A stretch of DNA of 64,000 nucleotides. Source: Cymbomonas tetramitiformis. Its lineage: Eukaryota; Chlorophyta; Pyramimonadophyceae; Pyramimonadales; Pyramimonadaceae. A model generated the notes under the pieces. The model made no database searches and was not told where the DNA came from. It worked only from the letters and a program-made list of their open reading frames with translations. The translations under genes were made by a program, and so were the position numbers. Below are positions 60,955-64,000 of this stretch, piece after piece (the first letter of the stretch is position 1; every line of letters begins with the position of its first letter). The stretch is taken from assembly GCA_001247695.2 (NCBI GenBank), contig LGRX02025952.1, positions 1-64,000 on the forward strand. The letters run 5' to 3'.

Positions 60955-62880
60955 ATGGCCAGCATGGATACTTTCCTTTTCACTTCTGAGTCTGTAAACG
61001 AAGGACACCCTGATAAGCTTGCCGATCAGGTGAATGGATTGGCGTAGTGTTCACATACGAACTGTCACCTGAGTGCAGAGTATCGCTTCTTGCTTTTGTT
61101 ATTATGTGTACCGCCTTGGAGTTGTTGTTATGTGCACCGTCTTTAGCGAGTAAATCATCTAACATATAGATCCGCTACAGGTGTCCGATTCCGTTCTCGA
61201 TGCCGTTCTCGAGCAAGATCCCGAGTCGAAGGTGAGCTCAAATTAGCACACTGTACAACTTCAACGCAGAGGTCCTGCGTTTACGAAGTTCGGACTCCTT
61301 ACAATGCCTTTTGCACCACTATGAGCCACTGAACATAGTCTCACATCATAGCCTTTCACTGCAGAGCTGTGTGCTCTTGGGCCCTTGGCTGCTGGTTTTC
61401 AGCTTGGATGGCCGTGTTGTGATAATGCTGACCAAAGCTCTCTTGTTTCAGGTTGCGTGCGAAACCGCCACCAAGACCGGTATGGTCATGATTTTTGGCG
61501 AAATTACCACCAAGGCTGTGGTTGACTATGAGGCAATTGTCCGCAAGGCGTGCGAGGAGATCGGATTCACCTCAGCTGACGTAATTCACTCACACTTTCG
61601 GTGTTATCACATTGTTGTCGCAAGTTCTGAAAGTGTTGAGGAAGGTACCTCACAGGAGTGTTTGATAAGCTACGTGCAGTTTCCTCACCAAAATCCACTT
61701 TGTGTCGTTTGCACAGGTCGGTCTCGATTGCAAGACTTGCAAGGTCCTCGTGAACATTGAAGAGCAGTCTCCTGATATCGGCCAAGGCGTGCACGGTATG
61801 GGCACTAAGAAGCCTGAGGAAATCGGAGCCGGTGACCAGGGCCACATGTTTGGCTATGCCACTGACGAGACCGAAGAGTTGATGCCCCTGACACACGTGC
61901 TTGCCACCAAGATCGGCTACAGGCTCACCGAGGTGCGACTGTGTGTAGACTCTCTGAACGATAGATTCTAGTCTTGTAAGTTGATTTCACTACGACGCTA
62001 GCGAGCGCTGGGTAGACGTAGAGTGCGTGAGTGTACTACTATTAACTGAGGATCAATTCTGCTATTGAGCAAAAAAGTCTAGCGAAGCTCTGGCTCCGTG
62101 CGTTTTACGGGGTTTCGCGAACTGAGCATTATTCTGCTCACAGTATGCAAACACACTTATTTTGAGGTTTCGTCCTCTCAGGTGCGCAAGAACGGTACCT
62201 GCCCCTGGGTGCGTCCTGACGGCAAGACCCAGGTGACCGTTGAATACAAGAACGAGGGTGGTGCCATGGTGCCCATCCGCGTGCACACTATCCTGATCTC
62301 CACTCAGCACGACGAGACCGTTGACAATGACAAAATCGCAAAGGACCTCATGGAGGAGGTTGTGAGGAAGGTCGTTCCCGCAAAGTACTTGGATGACAAG
62401 ACCATCTACCACTTCAACCCCTCCGGCCGCTTCGTGATCGGTGGCCCCCACGGTGACGCTGGTCTTACCGGCCGTAAGATCATTATCGACACCTATGGCG
62501 GTTGGGGTGCCCACGGTGGCGGTGCTTTCTCCGGAAAGGACCCTACCAAGGTGGACCGCTCCGGAGCGTACATCGTGCGCCAGGCTGCCAAGTCTATCGT
62601 TGCTGCCAAGCTTGCCCGCCGTTGCATCGTCCAGGTGTCTTATGCTATCGGTGTTGCCGAGCCCCTGTCCGTGTTTGTGGACTCCTATGGCACTGGAAAG
62701 ATTCCCGACAGGGAGATTTTGGCGAAGGTGAAGGCGGCCTTCGACTTCCGTCCAGGAATGATTGGCATTAACCTCGACCTGAAGAGGGGAGGCAACAAGC
62801 GTTACCAAAAGACTGCCGCTTATGGCCACTTCGGCCGTGACGACCCTGACTTCACCTGGGAGAAGGTTCTCCCTTTGTAA
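60955..62880 (+). CDS. S-adenosylmethionine synthetase (methionine adenosyltransferase), five exons
   Basis: Exons 60955-61029, 61181-61231, 61452-61580, 61717-61932 and 62182-62880 join to 389 residues plus stop. All four introns are GT-AG and phase 0, of 151, 220, 136 and 249 bp, with donors GTGAAT, GTGAGC, GTAATT and GTGCGA. The enzyme makes S-adenosylmethionine from methionine and ATP in the cytosol. GHPDK (17-21), GAGDQG (122-127) and GGGAFSGKD (269-277) are the signature motifs, and the full family length is present. ATG 60955 was chosen because [21 protein letters not shown] matches the usual N-terminus; Met 4 is an alternative. It is the only clear host gene in the window. An open antisense frame across exon 5 is a shadow. 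Confidence 0.97.
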
Positions 62881-64000
62881 AATAGTACATAGCATAGTGA
62901 GACAAGCATAGAGGAAGAGAAGAGTAGGTCGGATTATTGAGACCTGCTTTCAGCTGCGGTTAGAAATAGGGAATTGGGTGGGATTAGTGATGGCTGAGGA
63001 TTGCGGATACAGCATCTGTTGTGTTGCGAAGTTTGCTTTGGTAAATAGTTAAAATTTAAGAATTAATAGAGTTAATTATCACATGATTTGATATTTTTCA
63101 TTCTGTTGAGTGGGCACAACCTGTGATTTGACACCGGGACATTAGGTACGGCTCCGTCCAGTAACATACTTATACATATCCCGGCATCTCAACAGTAGCT
63201 TAACGAAAACGAGGCCAACGTATTCCTTCCGATTGCTACTACCCAGATTACACCCTGCATACTAGAAAAATCCATGTTATTGGCATAAGAACTGTGATAA
63301 TCGATCAGACCAAGAATCGGTTTGTACTACTAATGCCAGGTCAACCACTAGTGGCATCCAAATCGGGTGCCAACAATGAGGTACTAATAATGCCAGGTCA
63401 ACCATCAAGACGTGTTGAAGACAACAATGAGGGCATACTGTTTTCAAGATGTATTGGTGTCTGCACAAATGTGGTATGCTTCCAACGAGCAGAGCGGACT
63501 AATGTGCCTTGGATGCAAGGAGACGTAGAGTATGGTGAGATCCACCCATTATGGAGCAGGGTACGTATGGCAAGTCAATGAACTTCCCCTGAAGTCAGGT
63601 TGTCAAGTTATTAAGATTATCTTTTCCAAAAAAATCAATGGCATGCCTCGTCTACAAAAGGCGAAAAGTATTAAAATCATTTAGGGGAATAAGTGATATA
63701 TTGTATAAGTTTAAGGTACATATTGGTCAAACTCACTTTCACTTAATTTACTTCAGTCGAGGTGCTAATTGGTTAAACTCGTATTATAAAATACACTGTT
63801 GCAGTTTTGGTTCGTAGAACTCCAAAGACTCTATTGGCGCTCTCTGTACCAGGGGGCACGATAGACTGGTGACTACCCCTACGAAAGGGGGGTCCGATTC
63901 AGATTACCGGCATATCTGGGGAAATAATGATAGGGAATCTGAGATCGTGGATGAAGAATGCAAAATCAGTAAATGTAATCGCTTTGGCAGAATCGTGAAC
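62881..64000. other. Region downstream of SAM synthetase, no recognisable gene
   Basis: The 3' untranslated region of the SAM synthetase gene should start here; no clear AATAAA signal is seen. A short frame at 63294-63581 contains a CTAATGCCAGGTCAACCA duplication (about 63330 and 63385) and has no known domain. Confidence 0.5.

Noticed and set aside
62062..62895. Long minus-strand frame across the last SAM synthetase exon
   Set aside because: It is the codon-bias shadow of exon 5; the plus strand has a full, conserved enzyme there.
1..64000. SAM synthetase and methyltransferase elements as one functional cluster
   Set aside because: SAM synthetase is a housekeeping gene over 34 kb from the methyltransferase elements; nothing links them in the sequence.

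Overview
This window is nuclear DNA of a eukaryote. It holds nested LTR retrotransposons, a hAT DNA transposon with short GT-AG intron-containing neighbours, and only one recognisable host gene: a five-exon S-adenosylmethionine synthetase (60955-62880) whose protein is of the typical eukaryotic, plant-like type. An alga or another protist fits best. The species cannot be fixed from the sequence.

Left third (1-27559), a nest of Ty3/gypsy-type elements. Element 1 (+, open at the left edge to 9122) has gag, an in-frame UGA, then a very long pol: protease, RT, RNase H, a Dam-like adenine methyltransferase domain (NPPY), integrase, chromodomain, and a C-terminal C5-cytosine methyltransferase domain (SPPC and ENP motifs). 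Its 3' LTR (8432-9122) sits inside the integrase of element 3 (-, 9123 to about 16116). Element 3 is a diverged relative that also carries the Dam-like domain. Element 3 in turn lies within element 4 (-, about 16117-22333), which has a huge gag and a protease and is cut off after the protease. Element 2 (+, 23710-27559) is a decayed, 5'-truncated relative of element 1 that keeps both methyltransferase domains. A retroelement lineage carrying two different DNA methyltransferase domains is the most striking content of the window.

Middle (27560-45737). The stretch 27560-38106 has no recognisable gene. It contains palindrome clusters, a near-perfect inverted repeat and a G-rich minisatellite. A complete hAT transposon follows (38115-42038) with matching terminal inverted repeats, an 8-bp target duplication and one full transposase ORF. 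After it come gag relics and an LTR-like repeat, then 1.8 kb of AT-rich sequence with nothing recognisable.

Right third (45738-64000). A non-LTR retrotransposon ORF carries an N-terminal Ulp1-type cysteine protease, an APE endonuclease and an RT. Just after the RT catalytic motif it is fused in frame to a 0.95-kb piece of element-4 gag, followed by a TTCCAA/TTGGA tandem array. Next is a Ty3/gypsy integrase-chromodomain gene with a likely 77-bp spliceosomal intron. A repeat block A-B-A'-B' follows, and into it a gag-only LTR element (56242-59535) has inserted. That element has 243/242-bp LTRs, a CTATA target duplication and a primer site resembling half of initiator tRNA-Met. A tandem array then precedes the SAM synthetase gene. 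SAM synthetase makes the methyl donor that the retroelement methyltransferases would need; their nearness here looks coincidental.
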